Below are positions 30,056 through 39,923 of a stretch of DNA of 64,000 nt, in pieces; the first letter of the stretch is position 1, and each line of letters starts with the position of its first letter. The notes below the pieces were generated by a model, which made no database searches, was not told where the DNA came from, and was given only the letters and a program-made list of their open reading frames with translations. Origin of the DNA: an uncultured Draconibacterium sp. (GTDB taxonomy: Bacteria > Bacteroidota > Bacteroidia > Bacteroidales > Prolixibacteraceae); assembly GCF_963677575.1 (NCBI RefSeq), contig NZ_OY782038.1, positions 1,116,001 to 1,180,000 on the forward strand, read 5' to 3'. The translations under genes and the position numbers were made by a program.

Positions 30056-31963
30056 TTATTTCGCGATGATTTTAATCGTTGTTCTACGATTTAACCGACG
30101 TCCTTCAACCGTTTCGTTGGTAGCTACAGGTTTTGTATCGCCATAACCTTCTGATTGCAAACGACTGCTTGTAATGCCATTCTCAACGAGGTAATCAACC
30201 ACTGATTTTGCCCTGAGTTTCGAAAGCTCAAGGTTACTTTCCGGGGTACCCGAACTATCGGTATGTCCCTGAATCTCCACTTTTAAACCACTGTTATTTT
30301 TCAAAAAGCTAACCAGTTTCTGCAGTTCCGGTTCTGACTCGGTAAGAATAGCAAACGAATCGGTTTCGTAATAAATATTGTGAAGATCCATTTCGGCTCC
30401 AACTTCTATTGGCTCCAATTCAATGTTCAGAATAAACGGATCAGTTAAGGAATTCTCATCGGCCAGCCGCATGGATTGTGAGTAAAACATAAATCCATCT
30501 TCCGAAACATTAAATGCATAATCGCGGCCAACAGGCAATGCCAGCATAATCTGTCCGTTTTCGTCAGCCTTTTCAACGCGTGGTTCACTAGCTGATGAAT
30601 TCAGGTTAACCAGCTCGATATCGGCCATAACCGGCGCTGTTGTTGCTTTGTTTGTAACTTTTGCCTTGATATAAGTAACAGGACGCGGCTGCAAACCACG
30701 ATCGAGATTAAACGAAAAAATATCAAGCCCGTTATCCGATTCCCTTGCCGACGAAAAATACGCAATATCACCAATCGAACTGATGGTCAATCCCATGTCA
30801 TCTTTGTAAGTATTTATCGGGTAACCCATATTTTTCAGGTTCTTTACTTCTCCATATTCCGTTATTTCCGCTGTAAACAAATCGAGCCCTCCCATACCAA
30901 CATGCGTATCGGAAGCAAAGTAAAAGTTGTGGTTATTAGCATGAATGAAAGGCGAAATCTCGTCTCCCGAAGTATTCAATGCTTTCATATTTTCCGGCTT
31001 ACCCCATTGCGGTTTTCCATCGTCTGAAAATCCGTTAAAAGTAATTCGCCAAATATCTTTTTGTCCCATTCCTCCGGGCCGGTTACTCGAGAAATAGAGA
31101 TAACGATTATCCGACGACAGCGAAGGTTGTCCTTCCCACGACGAAGTGTTTAACGGCGCTCCTGCATTTTGCGGTTCGGTCCATTTTCCTTCCACCAATT
31201 GCGAGAAATAAATATCGCAACTTCCCAAACCATCTCCGCGGTTGCAAGCGGTAAAAAACAGAATTTTTGCATCGGCCGATAATGTTTGTGCCCCTTCGTT
31301 ATCCGAAGTGTTTACTTCGCTCATCGGAACGGCGTTGTCCCAGTTGAACGAGTCGATCTCGGCCATAAAAAAATCTTCCTGTGGTCGTCCGCCGTCTTTC
31401 ATCAAACGGGTAAAAACCAAATGTTTACCATCAAGCGACGGCGTTGGCCAGTATTCATCATTAGGAGTATTTATTTCATCACCTAAATTAGTAGGTTCAA
31501 ATGCTACCGGATTCTCGATACTGTTCAGAGCAAAACGGCAACTGGCAATTTTACAGGCCAAAAGAAACTGCCGCTTCTCCGGAATATTCTTGTTCTCCTT
31601 ATATTTTTTGTAGAAACTAAGCGCCTCGGAATACATGCCCAGCTTATAAAACGATTCTCCTAAACGAAAATCGATCAGTGGGTTATCATCCAACTCAACT
31701 GCTTTTGTCAGGTGTTTTATTTCCAGGCGAGTTGAATCCAAATCTTTATAGATTTCAGCCAACAGAAGATGCGCACTTGCGTAATCCGGATCCTTCTCTA
31801 AAAGCTTATCTGCCGTTTCAATAGCTGCCGGGTAATTATCTTCGACATAATACTTTCGGGCTTCTTCAAACAACTTGTCTGATCGTTTTGAATCCTGTGC
31901 CTGAACGCCAATACAAAGCATAGTGAGAAATAGAATCAGAGCTATATTTTTAAATCTTTTCAT
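30056..31963 (-). CDS. OmpA-family protein with TPR and PD40 repeats
   Basis: The ATG at 31963 (MKRFKNIALILFLTMLCIGVQAQ) gives a clean signal peptide and is preferred to the upstream codon at 31996; length is 635 residues. Order: two or three TPRs (residues 20-110), PD40 propeller blades (DEYWPTPSLDGKHLVFTR, GQPSLSSDNRYLYFSSNRPGGMG), a carboxypeptidase-regulatory-like domain (VTYIKAKVTNKATTAPVMADIEL), and a C-terminal OmpA peptidoglycan-binding domain (VEIQGHTDSSG, LSKLRAKSVVDYLVENG, RLNRRTTIKI). This is a common Bacteroidetes envelope anchor related to gliding/secretion proteins of the PorE/SprE type; the exact role is unknown. Confidence 0.92.
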   Translation of the reverse strand: MKRFKNIALILFLTMLCIGVQAQDSKRSDKLFEEARKYYVEDNYPAAIETADKLLEKDPDYASAHLLLAEIYKDLDSTRLEIKHLTKAVELDDNPLIDFRLGESFYKLGMYSEALSFYKKYKENKNIPEKRQFLLACKIASCRFALNSIENPVAFEPTNLGDEINTPNDEYWPTPSLDGKHLVFTRLMKDGGRPQEDFFMAEIDSFNWDNAVPMSEVNTSDNEGAQTLSADAKILFFTACNRGDGLGSCDIYFSQLVEGKWTEPQNAGAPLNTSSWEGQPSLSSDNRYLYFSSNRPGGMGQKDIWRITFNGFSDDGKPQWGKPENMKALNTSGDEISPFIHANNHNFYFASDTHVGMGGLDLFTAEITEYGEVKNLKNMGYPINTYKDDMGLTISSIGDIAYFSSARESDNGLDIFSFNLDRGLQPRPVTYIKAKVTNKATTAPVMADIELVNLNSSASEPRVEKADENGQIMLALPVGRDYAFNVSEDGFMFYSQSMRLADENSLTDPFILNIELEPIEVGAEMDLHNIYYETDSFAILTESEPELQKLVSFLKNNSGLKVEIQGHTDSSGTPESNLELSKLRAKSVVDYLVENGITSSRLQSEGYGDTKPVATNETVEGRRLNRRTTIKIIAK

Positions 31964-32115
31964 GAATAACATATTACGAACACTTGCATATAACATTACA
32001 ATTTTATAAAAATAATAAACGAGAGATTTGTTTTATTTATTTTTTTTCTATTTTGCCTGCGTAAATTTATTTATTCTAACTATTTAATTTTTAATTACAT
32101 TGGTTTGCTGACGTG

Positions 32116-32295
32116 ATGAAAAAGAAAGTAAACAAAACCAGACACCCCGAATTAGACAAATTTGACCGAAAACAAAACAAACACACCGGATCGCGTGATA
32201 AAAGTTCTAAACAAAGATTTTCTATTTACGACGAGTTCGATGAAGATGATGATATGCCAGGCTATACTTCCGAATTCGACGACGAGGAAGAATAA
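32116..32295 (+). CDS. Small charged protein of unknown function
   Basis: A 59-residue ORF starting at ATG 32116 (a GTG precedes it at 32113). The N-terminal half is strongly basic (MKKKVNKTRHPELDKFDRK) and the C-terminal half acidic (YDEFDEDDDMPGYTSEFDDEEE in part). It has no signal or membrane segment. It stands alone in the gap between divergent ompA-like and convergent thioesterase genes and has its own upstream AT-rich region. Coding is likely from the biased, ordered composition, but I recognise no family. Confidence 0.55.
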   Translation: MKKKVNKTRHPELDKFDRKQNKHTGSRDKSSKQRFSIYDEFDEDDDMPGYTSEFDDEEE

Positions 32296-32346
32296 ATCAG
32301 ATCACCATATCATTTTATTTGTCTGCAAGCAGAGACTGCAGATCGG

Positions 32347-32829
32347 TTAATCGTAAAATGCCTCATAACCGGGGTATTGGTAACGTGCTTTGGCAATTTT
32401 CTCAGGAAAAACAAAGTACGAAACTTCTGCTTTTGCACACTCCTCACCAGCACCATCATAAAGCGATGCACTTATTTTTGCTGTTCGCCCCTCGTGCGAT
32501 TCCAGCTTTCCTTTTATGGTAACCTCGCCTTTTGAGACTTTCACTGCTTTTAAATAACTCACCTGCATATCGGTGGTGACACCGGCAGTTTTTAGCTTCA
32601 ACATAACTACCCAACCACCTATTTCATCGAGCAAGGTAGCTTGAATTCCGCCATGCAAAACACCAATCCAGCCTTCGTAACTCCGCTCCGGTTTCCATTT
32701 TGAGATAATCTCATCACCATCTTCCCAAAACTCGAGCTGCAGGCCCGCACTGTTGTATGGCGAACAGGCAAAACAATTGTATTCGCCAATGTTCTTTGGA
32801 TCTTTCCAGGGATTTTTGATTTTTTTCAT
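32347..32829 (-). CDS. Hotdog-fold thioesterase (PaaI/YiiD-like)
   Basis: The ATG at 32829 (MKKIKNPWKDPKNIGEYNCF) is chosen over 32856. The 160-residue protein has the PaaI-type pattern: a catalytic-loop segment EGWIGVLHGGIQATLLDEIGGW followed by the beta strands QVSYLKAVKVSKGEVTIKGKLESHEGRTAKISASLYD. The family hydrolyses acyl-CoA thioesters; substrate unknown. The N-terminal CFACSPYNSAGLQLEFW motif is common in the subfamily that starts with a Cys pair. Confidence 0.82.
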   Translation of the reverse strand: MKKIKNPWKDPKNIGEYNCFACSPYNSAGLQLEFWEDGDEIISKWKPERSYEGWIGVLHGGIQATLLDEIGGWVVMLKLKTAGVTTDMQVSYLKAVKVSKGEVTIKGKLESHEGRTAKISASLYDGAGEECAKAEVSYFVFPEKIAKARYQYPGYEAFYD

Positions 32830-32955
32830 GCTTAATATATTAACCTTTAACCTCACCCCCTGTCGCTTCTTCGGCGCTCCTGTCCCCCAAAAGGGGACAA
32901 TCGGAACGAAGTTACGATAGGGGTTAACAAGTTAGCTATGATAAAATTTCCTTAA

Positions 32956-32983
32956 CCAAAACGAGCCGGTAAATACCAGCTCG
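32956..32983 (-). terminator. Terminator after prohibitin-family gene
   Basis: On the minus strand CGAGCTGGTA, loop TT, TACCGGCTCG and TTTT form a hairpin with one internal mismatch, 20 bp after the gene at 33005. A second hairpin (GTCCCC/GGGGAC, 32883-32899) without a T run lies further on and looks like a dispersed repeat. Confidence 0.65.
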
Positions 32984-33004
32984 CTCTTTCAATATTTTAA
33001 ACTT

Positions 33005-33823
33005 CTAATTATTTCCTAAAATAATAGGCAGCCCGTCTTTGCCGCTGCCAATAACAACAACTTTCGAATTAGGTGACTCAGCCAGCGATGTTGTTGCCTC
33101 AATACCTCGCTGTGTTAGAATTTTATCTGTTAAACTGGCATTGATAATACGGTTGTAATTGGCAATACCTTCGGCCTCAATTCTTCTACGTTCTGCTTCC
33201 GACTCTTCACGTTTTAAACGGAATTCATAAGCCAAAGCTTCCTGTTCCTGCTGCAGTTTATTTTCAATAGCGCCTTTTATCTGAGCAGGTAAATTTATCG
33301 AACGGATTAACAAAGCACGCATATCGATAAAATTCTCACTCAATACTTTTTTTGTTTCCGTAATTATGGTCTGCTCAACTTCTGCCCTCTTTGTAGAATA
33401 AATCTCCTCGGCAGTGTAACGACCGGCAACCTGACGAACAGATGAACGAACTTCAGGAATAACCAATACATTAATAAAGTTTACTCCAAACTGCTCATGC
33501 AAAAATCCAATTTTGCTATACGATGGATTAAAACGTACTGTAACATCAACATTCACCGAAAGACCGTTTTTATCCAGAACGTCCATTGTTTCATCGCGCT
33601 GCTGCTCGCGTACATTATATATTTCCAGCTCATTCCAGGGAGCGATTACGTGAAATCCTTCACCAAAAATATTCTCTTTATCCAAACCGGTGGTGTAAGG
33701 CTTAAAAATTACCGCCTTTTCACCAGGCTTTAATATTTTAAACATGCGGCCGCCAAAAAGCAGCAGAATAATTAATACAACAGCCCCCAGTACCAGGTAA
33801 GATGATTTAAAATTGAACTTCAT
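33005..33823 (-). CDS. Prohibitin/SPFH-family membrane protein
   Basis: A 272-residue protein with one N-terminal membrane anchor (YLVLGAVVLIILLLFGGRMF) and an SPFH/band-7 domain (GEKAVIFKPYTTGLDKENIFGEGFHVIAPW, then VNVDVTVRFNPS and RSSVRQVAGRYTAEEIYSTKRAEVE). A coiled-coil C-terminus follows (KLQQEQEALAYEFRLKREESEAERRRIEAEG). Such proteins form membrane-associated rings and often associate with proteases. It stands alone, with a terminator after it. Confidence 0.93.
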   Translation of the reverse strand: MKFNFKSSYLVLGAVVLIILLLFGGRMFKILKPGEKAVIFKPYTTGLDKENIFGEGFHVIAPWNELEIYNVREQQRDETMDVLDKNGLSVNVDVTVRFNPSYSKIGFLHEQFGVNFINVLVIPEVRSSVRQVAGRYTAEEIYSTKRAEVEQTIITETKKVLSENFIDMRALLIRSINLPAQIKGAIENKLQQEQEALAYEFRLKREESEAERRRIEAEGIANYNRIINASLTDKILTQRGIEATTSLAESPNSKVVVIGSGKDGLPIILGNN

Positions 33824-34149
33824 AACCTTTTTCTTTTTATATGATTAGACAAATGTACAAAGTTTATAGAATGTGTACTGCCTAAATTATGTTTTATTTA
33901 GTCTTTGTAAGAAAACGCCAAATGCTGCGTTACTCTCGGTTTGAAAACAGTCGATTACGAAAGTAAACTCCCTGATTTCCAAACCTTCGAAAGCCTTGCC
34001 TTTGACGCTTTCTTATCAAAGACAAAGAAATTGCTGAGTTTTCTGGCAGACACTATTTAAATACCGCAATCAATGCATTGTTGGAAGCACTAATCTTTTA
34101 ACTTTGGTGTTGAAAACTCTGGTCAAAAAAAACAAATTAATATTATTTC
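33824..34149. other. Intergenic region, 326 bp, with a plus-strand promoter
   Basis: Between divergent genes. Near its right end TTG (34078-34080), an 18-bp spacer and TAACTTTG (34099-34106) form a Bacteroidetes-type promoter for the gene at 34150. The middle (about 33900-34060) has short broken ORFs on both strands and looks like a remnant of a dispersed repeat or lost gene; I recognise nothing specific. Confidence 0.45.
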
Positions 34150-35265
34150 ATGAAAAAGCTGCTTTTACTTCTGGTTGCGTTTCTGTTGATTAGTAACGCG
34201 TTCGCCCAACATTTTTTCGACACTGATTTTAACACCCGCAAAAAGTACATTATTCTTTGCGATCCCTCGGTGCATAGAATAAAAACCATCCAATACCTCA
34301 CCGACAATAACATTTTGAAAGTGAAGAAGAACAAGGTAAAATTTGTTGGTGTTTATTACGAGGGACAGAAAACCGATTACACAAAAACGCAAGACTACAT
34401 AAATAAAAACGGGCTCGATAACTTTTTTCTGCACGAAATTACCGGAGAGCTTAACGAAACGAATTTATACCAGGAAAATGATGTTACCGATCAGTTGAAA
34501 AAGGTTTTCGACAACTCAATCGGGATAATCTTTTTTGGTGGAGCGGATATTCCGCCAGCTATTTATGGCGAGGAAAATACAAAATCGGGAGTGTACACTC
34601 CTGCCCGCCACTATTACGAAGCCACTTTTATGTTTCACTTGCTGGGAGGCTGCCAGAACGAATCGTTTAAACCTTTCCTTGCCGAGCGCCCCTATTATGT
34701 GGTAACCGGTTTTTGCCTGGGCATGCAAACCATGAATGTGGGAACCGGCGGAACTCTGATACAGGATATTCCGGCTGAAATTTACAACGCCGAAACACCT
34801 GAAGAAACCGTTGCCATTGGCCGCGCAAATATGCATCGCAATTACTGGCAGTTAATCGAGGAAGATTCGCTTTTTATGGGCATTAACCTGCATACGATAC
34901 AATTTACCGACAACCCGTTTTTTGGCGAAACCATAAAAATGTCGAAAAAAGCTACTCCGCGCATTTACAGCAGTCACCACCAGGCCATTGAAAAATTGGG
35001 AAAAGGACTGGAGGTAACCTGTTTATCGCCCGACGGTAAAATTATTGAAGGTGTTGCGCACAGCACTTACCCGCATGTTTTTGCCGTTCAGTTTCACCCT
35101 GAAGTTTCAGCCTTATACGAAGATATGGGACTTAAAATCTTCCACCCGGATGATGAGCCAAAAACGTATCACGATATCCTTGGAAAATCTGATGTGAAAT
35201 TTCATAAAGATTACTGGAAACACATTTCCGAATCGTTTAAAGACGTGAAAAAGCCCAAGCACTAA
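34150..35265 (+). CDS. Exported class I glutamine amidotransferase-like (peptidase C26) protein
   Basis: A 371-residue protein with a signal peptide (LLLLLVAFLLISNAFAQ). The C26/GATase1 fold is evident: VVTGFCLGMQTMNVGTGGTL holds the nucleophile cysteine in the elbow, SSHHQAIEKLGKGLEV follows, and FAVQFHPEVSAL holds the catalytic His-x-Glu pair. The family includes gamma-glutamyl hydrolases and gamma-Glu-GABA hydrolase (PuuD). Export to the periplasm points to a gamma-glutamyl peptide or cell-wall-derived substrate. It is convergent with ovoA; a link to the gamma-glutamyl/ovothiol side of metabolism is possible but unproven. Confidence 0.82.
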   Translation: MKKLLLLLVAFLLISNAFAQHFFDTDFNTRKKYIILCDPSVHRIKTIQYLTDNNILKVKKNKVKFVGVYYEGQKTDYTKTQDYINKNGLDNFFLHEITGELNETNLYQENDVTDQLKKVFDNSIGIIFFGGADIPPAIYGEENTKSGVYTPARHYYEATFMFHLLGGCQNESFKPFLAERPYYVVTGFCLGMQTMNVGTGGTLIQDIPAEIYNAETPEETVAIGRANMHRNYWQLIEEDSLFMGINLHTIQFTDNPFFGETIKMSKKATPRIYSSHHQAIEKLGKGLEVTCLSPDGKIIEGVAHSTYPHVFAVQFHPEVSALYEDMGLKIFHPDDEPKTYHDILGKSDVKFHKDYWKHISESFKDVKKPKH

Positions 35266-35280
35266 TATTCAAATAACGCT

Positions 35281-37380
35281 TTAAATCTTTTTCCAAACAG
35301 ATATTTCGACCACAGACACATCAATATTTCGGGTAGAAATATGGGTTGCTGCAGGCTTATTTTTGGGTTCTTCAACTAATTCAAAATTATCCTGCAGCAA
35401 TGCTTTTATACCTTCAAACGAGGTAACCGGCTCGCCATCTTTTTTAAATGCACCTGGCCAGTTTTCGCGTTTTATTTTGTTTTTCTCCCAATCATATGTC
35501 GATCCTAAAATTAGAATACCTCCGGCGTTTAATCGCTCGTGAATTGTCGCCAAAAACTGTTTCGGGTTATACAGTTCCTCCAATAAATTAATAGCCAAAA
35601 TAACATCGTAGCCGCTGTAAATTGGTTTCAGATTATTGGCATCGGCTTGCATAAATTGCAGGTTATCGTTAGGACTCAGCCCAAGTTCCGACAACTGTAC
35701 ATCGTGATAATGCACCAGCTCGCCTTCGTCTTTGGTTATGTAACGAATAAAACCTTGTTCCTGCAACTGAATCGCCATTCGGATAAAACGCGCGGAGAAA
35801 TCAATTCCGGTAATTTGTTTAAAGGAGTCGGACAATTCGAAAACAGTTCTTCCGGTATCGCAATTTAAATCGAGCAGTTTCAGAGAGTTTTGGTTGCCTG
35901 CGTATTGTTTGCAGATTTCAGCGATGGTTTTCGGAAAATTTTCGAATCCCAAAACCGGCTCTCCATAATTAAACTCACACGACTGTGCCACTTCCGAATC
36001 AGTTTCATACGAGTCGTTGCGAATAATCAGTGGATTTTCAGATTCCACCAAACGAAATCCTGCATGCTGATAAAAATGCCGGCGAAAAGCGTAGCGTGCA
36101 TGCCACGTTGCTTCATTTCCGGTTGAAATCCACGATCCTCCTTTGATCATATTGTGTTTACCATCAAAAGTAGGTGTTGAGAAATCGTCATACAACGGGT
36201 GCACTTTAAAGCCTGGATAACCCGTAACCGGCGTTTCTGTCCATTGCCACACATTTCCGACGATATCGTAAAAATCTCCTTGCTTGAATTGACTCACCGG
36301 ACATGGCGAAACAAACTTTTCCAGTCCAATATTTGCTTGAACAGTGTTAAAATTGCCATCGTTTATGCCATTTTGTTCCGCCAGTCGATACCACTCCGCT
36401 TCGGTTGGCAAACGAAATGTTTTGCCTTCTTTTTTGGTCTTCCAGTTGGCAAATGCTTTTGTTTCCAAGCAATTCAGTTCAACAGGCCAGTTCCAGGGCA
36501 TTTCAATTTCCTGATCAAAAAGTCGCAAGAAATATTTATCGTCGCTTTTTCTCCAAAACAACGGAAATTCAGTCTTTTGATATTGTTTCCAATTCCAGCC
36601 TTCTTCAGTCCAGTATTCCTCTGTTTTATAACCTTCGTCTTCAACAAATTCAAGAAATTCGCCATTTGAAATCAAATATTCCGACGCCTTAAAACTTTCA
36701 ATCTCAACCTTATGCTCACCGTATTCAACATCCCAGCCGTAGAAACGATGATCGTATGGTTTTCCCAGAACCACTTCTCCTCCTTCAACGTCCAGCATTT
36801 TATTTTTAGGTACGTCACCCGACTCTTTACACGGCACATCGAAAACATTCGGTTTTAAAAATTCCAGCGGCAATTGCCGTATCAGCACCGAAGAAGTTTC
36901 GATATGAATGCGTTCATGTTCAATTCCCATCATGATAATCCAAAACGGATTCTCCCAGTTAATGGGCAAAGTCAGCAGAGTTGAGTCGATTACATCCAGC
37001 ACTACTTCTTTAACTTTCTGACGGTATTCGAGAACCTCTTTTACGGTAGGCCAGTCATAGTTCGATTCATTTAAATCGTCCCAACTCATTTCGTCCACTC
37101 CAATTGCAAACACCGATTCAAAATGGGAATTTATACGATGATCGATAATTTTAGCCAACACCAGTTTATTAATAAAAAACACGGCGGTATGTCCGAAATA
37201 AAAAATGAGCGGATGCCGCAGCGGATCGGCCCGTTGATAAAAAGCTCTATCGTTTTTTAGGTGCTCATAAAGTTTTTCATCAAGTGTATATGTTTTCAAA
37301 AAGTAATCGCGGATTTCCGCCTTTTTTTCTTCGGCATTTCCGTTAATCAAATCGGTTGTATGGGCTATCAAATTGTTCAT
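35281..37380 (-). CDS. ovoA: OvoA: 5-histidylcysteine sulfoxide synthase / 4-mercaptohistidine N1-methyltransferase
   Basis: A 699-residue three-domain protein: N-terminal DinB-like domain, formylglycine-generating-enzyme/sulfatase-modifying domain (LPTEAEWYRLAEQNG, GNVWQWTETPV, NMIKGGSWISTGNEATWHARYAFRRHF), and C-terminal SAM methyltransferase (LLDLNCDTGRTVFEL, ITGIDFSARFIRMA). The iron facial triad is visible as H64 (FYFGHTAVF), H155 and H159 (GIEHERIHIE). OvoA joins histidine and cysteine with oxygen in the first step of ovothiol A synthesis, and the fused methyltransferase does the last. Full length matches bacterial fused OvoA. The PLP-type lyase OvoB is not next to it. Confidence 0.93.
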   Translation of the reverse strand: MNNLIAHTTDLINGNAEEKKAEIRDYFLKTYTLDEKLYEHLKNDRAFYQRADPLRHPLIFYFGHTAVFFINKLVLAKIIDHRINSHFESVFAIGVDEMSWDDLNESNYDWPTVKEVLEYRQKVKEVVLDVIDSTLLTLPINWENPFWIIMMGIEHERIHIETSSVLIRQLPLEFLKPNVFDVPCKESGDVPKNKMLDVEGGEVVLGKPYDHRFYGWDVEYGEHKVEIESFKASEYLISNGEFLEFVEDEGYKTEEYWTEEGWNWKQYQKTEFPLFWRKSDDKYFLRLFDQEIEMPWNWPVELNCLETKAFANWKTKKEGKTFRLPTEAEWYRLAEQNGINDGNFNTVQANIGLEKFVSPCPVSQFKQGDFYDIVGNVWQWTETPVTGYPGFKVHPLYDDFSTPTFDGKHNMIKGGSWISTGNEATWHARYAFRRHFYQHAGFRLVESENPLIIRNDSYETDSEVAQSCEFNYGEPVLGFENFPKTIAEICKQYAGNQNSLKLLDLNCDTGRTVFELSDSFKQITGIDFSARFIRMAIQLQEQGFIRYITKDEGELVHYHDVQLSELGLSPNDNLQFMQADANNLKPIYSGYDVILAINLLEELYNPKQFLATIHERLNAGGILILGSTYDWEKNKIKRENWPGAFKKDGEPVTSFEGIKALLQDNFELVEEPKNKPAATHISTRNIDVSVVEISVWKKI

Positions 37381-37492
37381 AATCTACTCTATCCTTGCAA
37401 ATCGGGTTTCAAAATATTAACGAATATAATCAGCATATAGCAATTCAAAGATTGAAATTGTTTAAGATATTGATAAATATTGAGACGGAAAG

Positions 37493-38032
37493 TCAACTAA
37501 GCTTCTGATGAAGATAGATCTTTTCGAAATCGAAAGTTTCACTTTTATCGGCCAGCAATTTAGGTTGCACTATGCTGGCACATGGCTCGAATCCCATATT
37601 TTTGTATAAACCAATCGCAGCTTTGTTTTCTACCCAAACCCGTATAAAAGCATTATCGAACTTGTCTCGGTCAGCAGTTCCTTCAAGAAAAAAGTTCAGT
37701 AACTTTTTGCCGATCCCCTGCCCTTGTTTTGATTTTTCAACCATCATTTCAGCCACATAAACCGAGCGATTCACATCAAAATTTTCCGCAATTTCTTTTG
37801 GCAACAACTGATCAAAACTTAACGGAGTCAACAGAATTGCAGCGTCCAGCTCATTCTCTTCCATGGCGAAAATTCCGGAACCAACTGCAAAAAGAGATTT
37901 AAGGTAGGCAGCCGTTTCTTCTTCAGTATAATACTGAAAACTTTCTCCCGCCGAAAATGTATCGATATACAATTTTACCAGGTCGTTTTTGTAGGCTTCA
38001 AATTTCCGTTCGTCTACATTAATAAATATCAT
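37493..38032 (-). CDS. GNAT-family N-acetyltransferase
   Basis: A 179-residue acyl-CoA acyltransferase. The acetyl-CoA loop is visible as VYVAEMMVEKSKQGQGIGKKLLNFFLE (Q/R-x-x-G-x-G/A pattern), with DNAFIRVWVENKAAIGLYKNMGFEPC as the following strands. The substrate cannot be read from sequence. It is divergent from prfC and separated from ovoA by 112 bp with no visible terminator. Confidence 0.85.
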   Translation of the reverse strand: MIFINVDERKFEAYKNDLVKLYIDTFSAGESFQYYTEEETAAYLKSLFAVGSGIFAMEENELDAAILLTPLSFDQLLPKEIAENFDVNRSVYVAEMMVEKSKQGQGIGKKLLNFFLEGTADRDKFDNAFIRVWVENKAAIGLYKNMGFEPCASIVQPKLLADKSETFDFEKIYLHQKLS

Positions 38033-38088
38033 GTTACCGTTGCTTATCCATTTTTTAGATTTAACACCAAACAGCTCTTTCGGTTTTC

Positions 38089-38121
38089 TTGAATCGAATT
38101 AAAATATCTTTTCTATTTTTG
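38089..38121 (+). promoter_or_regulatory. Putative promoter of prfC
   Basis: TATTTTTG at 38114-38121 fits the TAnnTTTG -7 element, 26 bp before the prfC start. A TTG at 38089-38091 gives a 22-bp spacer, slightly long. Confidence 0.45.
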
Positions 38122-38147
38122 CGGCCGCATTACATATACGATAGCAA

Positions 38148-39722
38148 ATGAGTTTTTTAGAAGAGATACAACGTCGTCGCACTTTTGGAATTGTTAGTCA
38201 CCCGGATGCCGGAAAAACCACCTTAACCGAGAAACTGCTTCTTTTTGGTGGAGCAATTCGCGTGGCCGGAGCTGTAAAAAGCAATAAAATTAAAAAAGGC
38301 GCCACTTCCGATTTTATGGAAATCGAGCGTCAGCGTGGTATTTCTGTTGCTACGTCGGTAATGGGTTTCGAGTACAATGGCTACAAAGTAAATATTCTGG
38401 ACACCCCGGGTCACCAGGATTTCCAGGAAGATACTTTCCGTACACTTACCGCGGTCGACAGTGTAATTATCGTTATTGATGCAGCAAAAGGGGTTGAGCC
38501 GCAAACCGAGAAACTGATGAATGTTTGCCGGATGCGCAAAACGCCGGTTATCGTTTTTGTAAATAAAATGGACCGCCCGGCACAAGATCCGTTTACCTTG
38601 ATGGACGAAATTGAGGACCAGCTGAAAATTAAGGTTCGCCCGCTGAGTTGGCCAATTAACAACGGCCCCGACTTTAAAGGTGTTTACAATATTTTTAATC
38701 GTAGCCTGAAACTTTTTACGCCCGATATTCAGGAAATTGAGGAGCGTATTAAGTTTGAAGACGTTTCGGATCCGACTTTGGAAGACCACATTGGCGAAGA
38801 TGCCGATGTATTGCGCGAAGAACTGGAATTGGTTGAAGGAATTTACCCGGAGTTTAAAAACGAAGACTACCTGTCGGGGGAACTGGCACCTGTATTTTTT
38901 GGTAGTGCACTGTATAATTTCGGAGTACAGGAATTGCTCGATTCGTTCGTAAAAATTTCTCCTATCCCACAACCAAGTACTACCGAAGAACGTGTTGTAA
39001 AACCCGAGGAAAAAGGATTTACTGGTTTTGTATTTAAAATTCACGCCAATATCGATCCGAACCACCGCAGCCGGATTGCCTTTGTAAAAATCTGCTCAGG
39101 TAAATTCGAGAGAAATAAGATGTACAAAAATGTTCGGTTGGGAAAATCCTTCCGAATTTCGAGTCCAACAGCTTTTATGGCTTCGCAAAAAGAAATTGTT
39201 GAAGAGGCTTTCCCGGGGGATATTATAGGTGTGCCTGATACCGGAAACTACATCATTGGTGACACGGTAACCGATGGAGAAGATATCCATTTCAAAGGAC
39301 TTCCGAGCTTTTCGCCAGAGATGTTCCGTTTTGTTGAAAATGCCGATCCGATGAAATCGAAACAGTTGGCAAAAGGTGTTGACCAGTTAATGGACGAAGG
39401 TGTTGCACAGCTTTTTACCAGTGCTTTTAACGGACGTAAAATTATTGGAACGGTTGGTCAACTGCAATTCGAAGTTATCCAGTATCGATTGGAACATGAG
39501 TACGGTGCAAAATGTCGTTTCGAGCCACTGTCGATGCACAAAGCCTGCTGGATTGAGTGTGACGATGAAAAAGTGCTGACCGAATTCAAAAAGCGTAAGC
39601 ACCAGAAAATGGCAAAAGATAAACTTGGTCGCGATGTTTTTATGGCCGATTCAGCCTTTATCCTGCAAATGGCACAAGACGAATTCAAGGATATTAAGTT
39701 CCATTTTACTTCGGAGTTCTAG
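38148..39722 (+). CDS. prfC: Peptide chain release factor 3
   Basis: A 524-residue translational GTPase that recycles RF1/RF2 from the ribosome. The G motifs are intact: SHPDAGKTTLTEKL (G1), ISVATSVMGF (switch I region), DTPGHQDFQEDT (G3) and FVNKMDRPAQDP (G4). The RF3-specific tail is present (GTVGQLQFEVIQYRLEHEYG). Length is normal. It stands alone. Confidence 0.97.
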   Translation: MSFLEEIQRRRTFGIVSHPDAGKTTLTEKLLLFGGAIRVAGAVKSNKIKKGATSDFMEIERQRGISVATSVMGFEYNGYKVNILDTPGHQDFQEDTFRTLTAVDSVIIVIDAAKGVEPQTEKLMNVCRMRKTPVIVFVNKMDRPAQDPFTLMDEIEDQLKIKVRPLSWPINNGPDFKGVYNIFNRSLKLFTPDIQEIEERIKFEDVSDPTLEDHIGEDADVLREELELVEGIYPEFKNEDYLSGELAPVFFGSALYNFGVQELLDSFVKISPIPQPSTTEERVVKPEEKGFTGFVFKIHANIDPNHRSRIAFVKICSGKFERNKMYKNVRLGKSFRISSPTAFMASQKEIVEEAFPGDIIGVPDTGNYIIGDTVTDGEDIHFKGLPSFSPEMFRFVENADPMKSKQLAKGVDQLMDEGVAQLFTSAFNGRKIIGTVGQLQFEVIQYRLEHEYGAKCRFEPLSMHKACWIECDDEKVLTEFKKRKHQKMAKDKLGRDVFMADSAFILQMAQDEFKDIKFHFTSEF

Positions 39723-39923
39723 GAGAACAAGGCAAAAGGAAAAGTTGAGAACAGCTTTGCTGGTCGAATTGAAAATCGGCCATAGCCAAATCCCGACCAA
39801 AGCGTCGGAAGAAAAAGTAAGTCTACTATCATTTCAAAAAAAGAGATAAACCGCTAACTTTGAAGACACTATTTAGCATTTTTCCGGCTTCGAAATAATG
39901 TAAAAATTCATACATTTACTTCT

